Below are positions 21,035 to 29,700 of a stretch of 32,301 nucleotides of DNA, in pieces. Under the pieces are notes generated by a model, which worked only from the letters and a program-made list of their open reading frames with translations, searched no databases and had not been told where the DNA came from. The translations under genes were made by a program, and so were the position numbers. Position 1 is the stretch's first letter. Every line of letters starts with the position of its first letter. Source of the stretch: Oscillospiraceae bacterium (lineage in GTDB: Bacteria; Bacillota; Clostridia; Oscillospirales; Oscillospiraceae); assembly GCA_902785905.1 (NCBI GenBank), contig CADAAM010000004.1:1-32301 (forward strand), written 5' to 3'.

Positions 21035-21307
21035 ATGAAACACGACGATCTGATCTCCAGACTGACAGACGAGCAGATGGAAAAGGTGTCGGGCGGCAGC
21101 TCGGGCATCCATGTCGATTATTACGAGGAGAACGGTTACTGCCCCTTCTGCACGGACTATCACGAGATCATCCACTGTCAGGAAAGTCTCTGCCTCGACA
21201 CCGGGGATTTCCCGCTGCAGTACTGCCCGATCAGGGGGCGCTACTTCTTCGAGGCGGGCAACGGATACTTCGACTGGGACTCCAATATGATCTGGGGTTG
21301 GTATTGA
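21035..21307 (+). CDS. Cys-rich double-glycine leader peptide
   Basis: 90 residues. The leader MKHDDLISRLTDEQMEKVSGG ends in a GG cleavage site at 20-21 with the usual LxDExMExVSGG pattern. The 69-residue core has five Cys (CPFC, then HC, LC and YC) and is rich in Tyr, Trp, Asp and Glu, ending WGWY. CPFC plus His/Cys suggests a small zinc-binding or disulfide-bonded fold. AGGGAGG lies 7 nt before ATG and a strong hairpin follows the stop. There is no exporter or modifying enzyme nearby. Candidate bacteriocin, RiPP precursor or exported signalling protein. Confidence 0.75.
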   Translation: MKHDDLISRLTDEQMEKVSGGSSGIHVDYYEENGYCPFCTDYHEIIHCQESLCLDTGDFPLQYCPIRGRYFFEAGNGYFDWDSNMIWGWY

Positions 21308-21313
21308 TCACGT

Positions 21314-21354
21314 TCGTTTCACCAAAATGCCATCAGGGCATTTTGGTGAAACGA
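21314..21354 (+). terminator. Perfect 18-bp hairpin after the Cys-rich peptide gene
   Basis: 21314-21331 pairs exactly with 21337-21354 around a 5-nt loop. No T tract follows on the + strand, so termination is uncertain; it opens a larger hairpin array. Confidence 0.6.
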
Positions 21355-21540
21355 GGGGACACTCGCGCTTATCGCAGCGGGCTTGAGGCCCGCTTTGGTC
21401 GGCGCGAGGCCTCGCGGAGCTCGGCTCAGGGTGTTTTTGCCGAAGCAAAGCTCCGTCAAAAACGGATTTGAATTTGTTTTTCGCCTTCCGAGGCGAAAAA
21501 TCAGAGGCGTTTCCCCTCTGAACTCCCCGCCTGGCGTTTT
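21355..21540. repeat. Hairpin array of unknown nature
   Basis: CTCGCGC (about 21362) pairs with GCGCGAG (about 21401), enclosing GCGGGC-TTGAG-GCCCGC; further on TTTTTCGCC-TTCCGA-GGCGAAAAA (about 21476-21500) and CAGAGG..CCTCTG follow. No gene, promoter or known RNA is recognised. It may be a structured RNA or an eroded mobile element. Confidence 0.4.
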
Positions 21541-21663
21541 ATATAACAGCCGCGGGTATTGATCCGCATTTATTGTCAGGCCCGCGGCGGGGATTTCTGC
21601 CGCGGGCTTTGTCATCCCCAGCCAGAAGCTGCACTCCCGCGGCGAAAAATCCCTGTGGACAGC

Positions 21664-21695
21664 GCCCCCTGCCCCGTGGTATCATGGGCGGGCAG
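21664..21695 (+). promoter_or_regulatory. Possible promoter of the cyclase-family gene
   Basis: TGGACA followed after 18 bp by TATCAT (ending near 21686), about 60 bp before the ATG. Confidence 0.5.
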
Positions 21696-21744
21696 ACAGC
21701 CCGCCGGACGGCGGGGCGACAAAATTGACAGGGAGGCGCTGCAC

Positions 21745-22497
21745 ATGTATAAACTCTGGGACATTCTGGGAGAGCTGAAGCAGTACAAGCTGGTCGATCT
21801 CACCCATACGCTGAACAACGACAGCCCGTTCTGGGCCGGAATCCCCGAGGGCTCGGTTGAACTTTGCAAAACGGTCTTCGACTGGGGCAATCCCATGCTG
21901 GAATGCCTGATCCAGACCTTCAAGTTCCCCGGCCAGTTCGGCACTCACATTGACTTCCCCGGCCACTTTGTAAAGGACGCGCCGCTGTCCGAGGCCTATG
22001 GCGCGGAGCAGATGATGTTTCCCCTCTGCGTGATCGACATCACGGATAAGGTGGCGCAGGACGTGCACTATGCCGCCACGGCGGAGGACATCAAAGCCTG
22101 GGAGGCAAAATACGGCGACATCCCCGACGGCGCCTTCGTGGCCCTGCGCACCGACTGGTCAAAGAACTGGCCCGACATGAACGCCCTCTCCGGCATCGCC
22201 GAGGATGGCAGCGAGAATTTCCCAGGCTGGTCGCTGGACGCGCTCAAATATATCTACGAAGTCCGCAATGCCGCCGCCAACGGCCACGAAGCGCTGGACA
22301 CCGACGCCTCCGCCGAGGCGGCGAAGGCCGGCGATCTCGCGTGCGAGCGCTATGTCCTCTCCAAGGGCAAGCTGCAGATCGAGGTGCTGTGCAACCTGGA
22401 TCAGGTCGCGCCCGCCGGGGCTATCCTCTTTGCCGCCTGGCCGAACTTCGAGGGTGCGACGGGCCTGCCCGCCCGCGTCTGGGCCGTCACCGAGTAA
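21745..22497 (+). CDS. Cyclase / kynurenine-formamidase-like family metal hydrolase
   Basis: 250 residues of the cyclase family: LVDLTHTLNNDSPFW at the N-terminus, the metal-binding HxDxPxH as GTHIDFPGHF (about residues 66-75), then ADGAFVALRTDWSKNWP-like and NGHEALDTDAS further on. Family members are metal-dependent hydrolases or dehydratases of amides, lactones and cyclic compounds (kynurenine formamidase is the best known). The neighbours do not suggest tryptophan breakdown, so the substrate is open. GGGAGG lies 8 nt before the ATG; an earlier in-frame start would cover the promoter. A terminator follows. Confidence 0.88.
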   Translation: MYKLWDILGELKQYKLVDLTHTLNNDSPFWAGIPEGSVELCKTVFDWGNPMLECLIQTFKFPGQFGTHIDFPGHFVKDAPLSEAYGAEQMMFPLCVIDITDKVAQDVHYAATAEDIKAWEAKYGDIPDGAFVALRTDWSKNWPDMNALSGIAEDGSENFPGWSLDALKYIYEVRNAAANGHEALDTDASAEAAKAGDLACERYVLSKGKLQIEVLCNLDQVAPAGAILFAAWPNFEGATGLPARVWAVTE

Positions 22498-22520
22498 ACG
22501 GCGGAACAAAACAAATACTA

Positions 22521-22569
22521 ACGGCATGTGTGCCATCCGTGTACAGCGGACGGTATACATGCCGTTTTT
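22521..22569 (+). terminator. Terminator of the cyclase-family gene
   Basis: ACGGCATGT pairs with ACATGCCGT; an inner CCGT/ACGG pair and a T5 tail complete it. Confidence 0.75.
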
Positions 22570-22650
22570 CGGCTCATAGGGCGCTTATAAACGTGAAAAC
22601 AGACAAAAAGCGCGGGGGAGCGGGCGCGGAATTTCAGTTATCCGGGGTAC

Positions 22651-22679
22651 TTGACGGGAGACGGCGCAGCACATATACT
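22651..22679 (+). promoter_or_regulatory. Promoter of the Na/Pi cotransporter gene
   Basis: TTGACG (22651-22656) and TATACT (22674-22679) with a 17-bp spacer, 50 bp before the ATG. Confidence 0.75.
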
Positions 22680-22728
22680 GCAACGTGGCTTAAAATTATG
22701 TAAAAAATTATGAAGCAGAGGCTTTTTT

Positions 22729-24558
22729 ATGGACATTTTTGATGTGATCTCCCTGCTTGGCGGCCTTGCCATGTTCCTGTACGGCATGCGCCTGATGGGG
22801 GATTCGCTGAAGGAAAACTCTTCCGGCGCGCTGAAGCTCGCCATGGAAAAGGTGACGAACAACCCCTTCAAGGCTTTCATCCTCGGCGTGCTCGTCACCG
22901 CGCTCATCCAGTCATCCACCGCCATGATCGTCATTACCGCCGGACTTGTCGGCGCGGGCATCCTGACACTGCATCAGGCGCTGGGCATCATCGTCGGCGC
23001 AAACGTCGGCACGACTGTCACAGGCCAGATCATCCGCCTTTTGGATATCGACTCCAGCGGAGCCGCGTGGCTGCGCTTCTTCCAGCCCTCCACGCTCGCG
23101 CCCGTCGCCCTGATTATCGGCATGGTGCTGATCATGGGCAACTTTGTAAAGAACGCCAAGTCCGTCGGCAGCATCGCCATCGGCTTCGGCATCCTGTTCT
23201 CCGGTCTTCTGAACATGACCGGTTCGGTGCATAACCTCGCCCAGTCCGGCGCAATCGAGAAGCTCTTCTCCGGCCTCGGCGAAAACCCCTTCCTCGGCTA
23301 TCTGACCGGCGCGGGCGTAGCCTTCGCGCTGCAGAGCTCCTCCGTCACAGTGGGCATACTCCAGGCGTTTTCGTCCTCGGGCCTGCTGACTTTCAAGGCC
23401 ATCTACGCCGTCATCGTCGGCATCTATCTCGGCGACTGCGTCACGACCGCCATCGTCTGCTCCATCGGCGCAAAGCCCGAAGCCCGGCGCGTCGGCATCG
23501 TGAACATCCTCTTCAACCTCAGTGAAACCGTCCTTGTCCTGCTCGGCGTCACGATTGCTCACCGCCTTGGCCTGCTGGACGGGCTGTGGAACCGGACGGT
23601 GAACTCCGGCATGATCGCCAATACCAACACCATCTTCAATCTCAGCTGCTCCATCTGCCTCTTCCCGATGCTGAACACCTATGAGAAGCTCAGCCGCCGC
23701 ATCGTGAAGGACGAGCCTGTCAGGCAGGAGAAGTACCGCGAAGAGCTTGACGCCCTGAACCCCGGCTTTCTCAACACCCCGGCCCTGGCCCTGCGCAGTA
23801 TCTATCAGCTCCTGCTGACCATGCTGCGCGCCTCCCGTGAAAATATCGAGAGATCCTTCAGACTGCTGGATCGGTACGACGAGAACCTCCACAAGGAGCT
23901 TCTCGCGGAGGAGGAGAACATCGACCGCCTCACCGACTGCTGCAGCCGTTACACCGTGGATCTTCTGCCGCATCTGCAGCTTGAGCAGCATGTCTTCATC
24001 CTCAACCAGTATTACAAGGTCACCTCGGAGTTTGAGCGCCTGGGCGACCATGCCGTCGGCATCGCGGAGATCGCGGCCGGCATGGCGGGAAGCGAGCTGC
24101 ACTTCTCGGCCGCTGCCGTGGAGGAGATCCATGTGGTTGAGGACGTCCTGCGCGAGATCCTTGAGCATAGCGAGGTCGCCTTCCGCAACCGCGACGAGAA
24201 GGCTGCCCGCCAGATCGAGCCGCTGGTGCAGATCGTCAACGGACTCAACCCGCTGCTGCGGCGCAACCATCTGCGCCGCCTGAGTCTCGGCCAGTGCAAC
24301 ATGTTTGCCGACAGCAGCTTCTCCAACCTCGGAGTCGAGTTCCGACGCATCGCGGCGGTGTGCTCCAACGTGGGCGTGGCTACCATGGTGCGCATCCACC
24401 CGGAGCTCGCCGACCACGAGCACCTGTATTTCGAGAGCCTGCACAACGGCGGCGACGCCGAGTTCAACGCCGCCTACAATGAAGCACATGAGCGTTACTA
24501 TCGCCGCCTGGAGGCCGCGCCGACCGACGCGCTCCCGCCCGAGCCCGCTGCAACCTGA
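22729..24558 (+). CDS. Na+/Pi cotransporter family protein with PhoU-like tail
   Basis: 609 residues. The N-terminal half (about 1-330) is the Na/Pi-cotransporter membrane domain with its internal repeat: ALIQSSTAMIVITAGLVGAG and GIIVGANVGTT in the first copy, ALQSSSVTVGILQAF and IYLGDCVTTAI in the second. The C-terminal half (about 340-560) is a helical PhoU-like domain with FERLGDHAVGIAE. Bacterial members import phosphate (or related anions) with sodium. The start follows AGAGG 7 nt upstream. It is followed by a secreted 5'-nucleotidase with its own promoter, so together they would release and take up phosphate from nucleotides. Confidence 0.92.
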   Translation: MDIFDVISLLGGLAMFLYGMRLMGDSLKENSSGALKLAMEKVTNNPFKAFILGVLVTALIQSSTAMIVITAGLVGAGILTLHQALGIIVGANVGTTVTGQIIRLLDIDSSGAAWLRFFQPSTLAPVALIIGMVLIMGNFVKNAKSVGSIAIGFGILFSGLLNMTGSVHNLAQSGAIEKLFSGLGENPFLGYLTGAGVAFALQSSSVTVGILQAFSSSGLLTFKAIYAVIVGIYLGDCVTTAIVCSIGAKPEARRVGIVNILFNLSETVLVLLGVTIAHRLGLLDGLWNRTVNSGMIANTNTIFNLSCSICLFPMLNTYEKLSRRIVKDEPVRQEKYREELDALNPGFLNTPALALRSIYQLLLTMLRASRENIERSFRLLDRYDENLHKELLAEEENIDRLTDCCSRYTVDLLPHLQLEQHVFILNQYYKVTSEFERLGDHAVGIAEIAAGMAGSELHFSAAAVEEIHVVEDVLREILEHSEVAFRNRDEKAARQIEPLVQIVNGLNPLLRRNHLRRLSLGQCNMFADSSFSNLGVEFRRIAAVCSNVGVATMVRIHPELADHEHLYFESLHNGGDAEFNAAYNEAHERYYRRLEAAPTDALPPEPAAT

Positions 24559-24577
24559 ACCGACACTGATCACCGAG

Positions 24578-24618
24578 ACCGTGCCTTTCGGATCATTACC
24601 CGGAAGGCGCGGTTTTTT
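24578..24618 (+). terminator. Terminator of the Na/Pi cotransporter gene
   Basis: ACCGTGCCTTTCGG pairs imperfectly with CCGGAAGGCGCGGT and is followed by T6. Confidence 0.75.
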
Positions 24619-24651
24619 CGCTGCGGCTGAGCGCTTTCCCCATTCTTTTCC

Positions 24652-24680
24652 TTGCCCTTCGCGGGAAAAAGGACTATACT
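24652..24680 (+). promoter_or_regulatory. Promoter of the second 5'-nucleotidase gene
   Basis: TTGCCC (24652-24657) and TATACT (24675-24680) with a 17-bp spacer. Confidence 0.7.
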
Positions 24681-24745
24681 ATAAGCGCAGAATATGAAGC
24701 ACAGAACACGCGGCTTCACAACAAACAAAAAGAAGGGAGAAGAAC

Positions 24746-26416
24746 ATGAAAAGAAAAACGCTTGCTTTGATTCTGGCTCTGGTGCTGTGCCTGAGTGTCC
24801 TCAGCGGCAGCGCCTTTGCCGACGGGGCCGAGGATAAGGACATCCTCATCCTGTACACCAGCGACGTGCACTGCGGCGTCAGCCAGGGCTGGGGCTACGC
24901 GGGCCTCGCCGCGGTGAAGGAGCAGCTGTCCAAGGACTACAACGTCCTGCTGGTAGATGACGGCGACCATATCCAGGGCGAGCCGATCGGCACCATGACC
25001 ACCGGCGAGAGCATCATTCGTATTATGAACACCCTCGGCTACGACGTGGCGATCCCCGGCAACCACGAGTTCGACTACGGTGTGGATCGCTTCCTCGAGC
25101 TGACAAAGATGGCAAACTTCCCCTACATCAGCTGCAACTTCAACAAAGATGGCGAGCTGGTCTTTGCCCCCTGGCTCATCAAGGAGGTCGGCGGTATCAA
25201 GATCGGCTTTGTCGGCGTGACGACCCCCTACACCCTGCGCAGCTCCACCCCCCGCTACTTCATGGATGACGAGGGCAACTTCATTTACGGCTTCCTCCAG
25301 GAGGAGAGCGGCGAGCTTCTTTACAACGCCGTGCAGAAGGCTGTGGACGAGGTTCGTGCCGAGGGCGCGGATTACGTCGTTGTCCTGGCCCACCTCGGCA
25401 ACGAGACCGAGTGCATCCCCTGGATGTACAGCGACGTGATCTCCCACGTCAGCGGCATTGACGCCATGCTCGACGGTCACAGTCACGATACAGACCAGGT
25501 CGTCATGAAGGACAAGGACGGCAAGGACGTGGTTCGCAGTGCCTGCGGCACAAAGCTCGCGAACATCGGCGTGCTTCACATCACCCGCGACGGCAAGATT
25601 TCCTCCGAGCTCTACGCCTGGGGCAGCAGCGTCGCGGCACCCAAGCTCCTCGGCATTGAAAACGCTGTCGGCGACGCGGTCACGGCCGAGACCGGCGTGC
25701 TGGACGAAAAACTCCAGGAGGTCGTGGCCACCAGCACGGTCGATCTGGTCATCCATGATCCCACAACTGTGAGTGCCGACGGAAAACCCGTGCGTATTGT
25801 CCGCCGCACCGAGACCAACCTGGGCGACCTCTGCGCCGATGCTTACCTGGATCAGGCGGGCGATGCGGACATCGCCTTTATTAACGCAGGCGGCATCCGC
25901 GTTCCCCTCAACAAGGGCGATATCACGCTCAATGACGTCCTGAAGGTCCACCCCTTCGGCAACAACCTCAGCGTCATTGAGGTCAGCGGCCAGCAGGTGC
26001 TGGACGCGCTGGAGTGGTCCGTCCATGCCGTGCCGGGCGAATTCGGCGGCTTCAACCAGGTGGCCGGTCTGAGCTTTGAGTACGATCCGACTATCGAAAG
26101 TCCCTGCGTCCAGGATAACAACGGCTTCCTGGATCACATTGAAGATGGCATGGAGCGCCGTGTGCGCAGCGTACTGGTGGGCGGCGAACCGCTTGACCCC
26201 GCAAAGACCTATAAGCTGGCGTGCACCGATTATCAACTCCAGAACCACGGCGACGGATATACCATGTACGACGGGGCGCCCGTCCTGCAGGAGGCTGTGA
26301 AGCTCGACAACCAGGTGCTGATCGACTATATCTCCGGGACCCTCAACGGCATCATCGGCGCGGGATACGAAAATCCCTACGGCCAGGGCCGCATCGTGGC
26401 GCTGAACGCCGAGTAA
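24746..26416 (+). CDS. Secreted 5'-nucleotidase / UshA-type metallophosphoesterase
   Basis: 556 residues with a clear signal peptide (MKRK, Leu-rich core, SAFA cleavage at about 25). The metallophosphoesterase domain carries YTSDVHCG (D40, H42), VDDGDHIQGEP, PGNHEFDYG, AHLGNE and LDGHSHD. The C-terminal nucleotidase domain has ETNLGDLCADAYLD, INAGGIR, HPFGNNLSVIEVSG and the terminal NHGDGYTMY. It should hydrolyse nucleoside monophosphates outside the membrane. It differs from the other nucleotidase in the window (5566-7260) in the metal-loop and tail sequences, so they are distinct paralogues. GAAGGGAG lies before the ATG. Its neighbour, the Na/Pi cotransporter, would import the phosphate released. 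Confidence 0.93.
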   Translation: MKRKTLALILALVLCLSVLSGSAFADGAEDKDILILYTSDVHCGVSQGWGYAGLAAVKEQLSKDYNVLLVDDGDHIQGEPIGTMTTGESIIRIMNTLGYDVAIPGNHEFDYGVDRFLELTKMANFPYISCNFNKDGELVFAPWLIKEVGGIKIGFVGVTTPYTLRSSTPRYFMDDEGNFIYGFLQEESGELLYNAVQKAVDEVRAEGADYVVVLAHLGNETECIPWMYSDVISHVSGIDAMLDGHSHDTDQVVMKDKDGKDVVRSACGTKLANIGVLHITRDGKISSELYAWGSSVAAPKLLGIENAVGDAVTAETGVLDEKLQEVVATSTVDLVIHDPTTVSADGKPVRIVRRTETNLGDLCADAYLDQAGDADIAFINAGGIRVPLNKGDITLNDVLKVHPFGNNLSVIEVSGQQVLDALEWSVHAVPGEFGGFNQVAGLSFEYDPTIESPCVQDNNGFLDHIEDGMERRVRSVLVGGEPLDPAKTYKLACTDYQLQNHGDGYTMYDGAPVLQEAVKLDNQVLIDYISGTLNGIIGAGYENPYGQGRIVALNAE

Positions 26417-26422
26417 TACTGT

Positions 26423-26501
26423 TTTTCGTTAAAACGGCTCGTTTTAACGAAAAGGCATCGCGCAAGGCGCACTGCCAGTTTTGTGCCCTCGGGCACAAAA
26501 C
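26423..26501 (+). repeat. Stem-loop array downstream of the nucleotidase gene
   Basis: A perfect 14-bp hairpin (26423-26436/26440-26453) is followed by GGCA..TGCC (26454-26476) and an 11-bp hairpin (26478-26488/26491-26501). Compact and GC-rich, it may be a structured 3' region or a palindromic repeat element. Confidence 0.5.
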
Positions 26502-26541
26502 ACGTCTCATGCTGCTGCTGAACGCAGATCATGTAAGCTCT

Positions 26542-26582
26542 CGGGCGGATACGCAGATAAAATGCGTATCCGCCCGTTTTTT
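26542..26582 (+). terminator. Strong intrinsic terminator
   Basis: A perfect 14-bp stem (26542-26555 with 26563-26576) with a 7-nt loop and T6. It ends the nucleotidase transcript together with the stem-loop array. Confidence 0.9.
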
Positions 26583-26723
26583 GCCTTTGCCGAAACCCCG
26601 CATAGCAAAAAGAAGGACGTGTTTATATTCCTGATTTTATAAAGCAAGACTGGAAAAAAGTGCGGGCATATGCTATGATAAATTAAATCTCTTACACGCA
26701 AACAGGATGGGAGAGCGATCGCC

Positions 26724-29700
26724 ATGCTCAAGAGCCATGATAAATTCCACTCCGCCAACGGCAAGTGGCAGATTCTCGTTGCCGATGACGGGCCGCATAA
26801 TCGTGAACTGCTGGAACAGATACTCGGCCGGGACTATGAGCTCCTGTTTTCCGGAAACGGGGAGGAGACGCTGAACATGATCCGCCGTCACCGGGAGACG
26901 CTGTCGTTGGTGCTGCTGGATCTGATGGTGCCCGGCATGAGCGGACTGGAGCTGCTGCGCGTCAAGCGGGACGACCCTGACATTCAGGCAATCCCGACCA
27001 TCGCTGCTGCGTCCGACCGGAAGGCCGAGATGGAGAGTCTCAGCCTTGGGGCCATCGACACCATTGCCAGGCCCTACCCGCCCGCCGACCTTATCCTGGC
27101 CTGTGTGCGCCGTACCATCGAGCTGTGCGAGAATCGCCAGATCATCCGCTTCACGGAGCGCGATGAGCTGACAGGCCTGTATAATCGTGAGTACTTCTGC
27201 CGTTACGCCGAGCAGTACGATCTTCACCACACAGACCTGGACATGGACGCAATCTACCTGGACGTCAACCACTTCCGCATGCTCAACGAGCGCTTCGGCG
27301 CCGCCTGCGGGGACGAGGTACTGCGCCGCATTGCCCGCAATCTGCGGGGTCTCGTCTCAAAGTCCGACGGCATTGTCAGCCGCCGCGAGGCAGACGCCTT
27401 TATGATCTACTGTCCCCACCGCGAGGACTATCGCGAGTTTTTAGAGCGCGCCTCTGCCGACACGAACGTGGGGGAGGGCGTCAAGCGCGTGCATCTGCGC
27501 ATGGGTGTGTACGCGCATGCGGACAAGTCCCTTTCGGTACAGCGCCGCTTCGACCGGGCCAAAAAAGCGGCCGACTCGGTTCGCGGCGGCTATTCCCGCG
27601 CTATCGGTTTTTACGACAGCACCCTGCAGGAAAAGGAGCTCTATCACGCGCAGCTCATCGGGGACTTCCACGGCGCGCTGGGCAGGCATGAATTTGAGGT
27701 CTGGTATCAGCCAAAGTTTGACATCCGCGGAGATGTTCCCGTCCTCGTCAGCGCCGAGGCGCTGGTGCGCTGGAGGCATCCTGCCCACGGCCTTGTCAGC
27801 CCCGGCGAATTTGTCTCCCTCTTTGAGGAAAACGGCCTGATCGAGGAGCTGGACAAATATGTCTGGCGCAAGACGGCGGCGCACCTGCGGGAATGGAAGG
27901 AGCGCTTCGGCTTCTGCGTCCCTGTCTCGGTCAATGTCTCGCGTATCGACATGCTCGATCCCGGCCTCTTTGATACCTTCAAGCGGCTGATGGAGGAATA
28001 TGGCCTCGAGCCGCGCGAATTTCTGCTTGAGATCACGGAGTCGGCCTATACCCTGGACTCCGGCCGTATCGTTGAGACCGTCAACCGTCTGCGCAAGTTC
28101 GGCTTCCAGGTGGAGATGGACGACTTCGGCACGGGCTGCTCCTCTCTGAACATGATTTCAAGTCTCCCTGTCGACGCCCTGAAGCTGGACATGCAGTTTG
28201 TCCGCGGCGCCTTCGACGGGCGGCGCGATACCCGCATGCTGGAGATCATTATTGAGATCGCGGACTCTCTTGCCGTCCCCATTATCGCCGAAGGCGTGGA
28301 GACGGAGGAGCAGCTCAACGCCCTCAAGGCCATGGGCTGCGATCTGGCGCAGGGCTTCTACTTTTCAAAACCCCTCCCCGCTGCGGAGTATGAGCGTTTC
28401 CTGGCCGAGCGCCGGGATCTCCCGGGCAGCACAACCCTGCCCGAGCGCGACGGTAAGTACATAGGCGAGCGCGGCGGCGAGCTCAGCTTCGGCAAGGTCG
28501 CCCATGCCCTCTCCAGCGGCTACGAGAGTATTTACTATGTCGATCTCATCAGCAGCCACTATGTCGAGTTCAGCTCTCAGGGAAAATATGAGGACCTCAA
28601 GATCGAGAGCAGCGGCGCGGATTTCTTCGCCGATACCCGGCGCAACATTCCCCGCGTCGTCTATGAGGAGGACCGTGAGCGCCTCATGGCGGCCATGAGG
28701 AAGGAGACGCTGCTGTCCCATGTCACGGGAACGGAGACCTTCTCCATCCTCTATCGGCTGATGATCGAAGGCAGGCCCCTGTATTACAGCCTCAAGGCGG
28801 TCCGGGCCAGCACCTATGACCGCAACCATCTGGTGGTCGGCATACGCAATGTGGATCAGGAGGTCCGCGACGCCCGACGTATCGGGGAGCATAGCGGCTT
28901 TACCCCGGACTTCACCGGCCTGGCCAAAGCCCTCTCCCGCGATATCGAGAGCGTCTATTACGTCGACGTTTCGACCGGCAATTATCTGAGCTTTTCCTCT
29001 GACGGGGCCTACAGCCTGCTGGAGACAGACAACAGCGGCATAGACTTCTTCAGCGACTGCCAGCGCGACATCCAGAAGGTTGTCTACACCGAGGACTGGG
29101 AGAAGGTTGCCAACGCTCTGGATCGAAAGACCCTGCTTACGGCGCTCGAAACCCGAAAGAGCTTTTCCATGGACTATCGCCTTGTGGTCGGAGGAAAACC
29201 GACCTATTACCGTATGAAGGTCATCCCCGCCGAAACCGGCAGCTTCCGCCATTTCATCGTGGGCGTCAGCAATGTGGACGCCCAGATCGCCGAGGAGCAG
29301 CGCGTCATGGCCGAACGGCAGAATCTTCAGTCGGTCTCCCGCATCGCCCAGGCGCTGGCCCAGGATTACTTCATCATCTACTACGTCGATATCGAAACCG
29401 ATTATTTCATCGAATTCAGCGCGAGCGACAACTTCTCGACCATCGGCATTGAGAAGCGGGGCGAGGATTTCTTCGAGCTCAGCCGCGGCAATATGAAGCG
29501 CTTCGTCCATGAGGATGATCGGCCGCTCTTCCTCGCGCTGTTTACCAAGGAGAACATCCTGCACGCGCTGGAAAAGCACGGCAGCTTCAACCACACCTAC
29601 CGTATGCTCATCGGAGATGAGGTGCAGTATGTGATGATGAAGGTTTCCCGTCTGGACGAACGCCATATCGTCATCGGCACCAGCAATGTCAATGCCGAAG

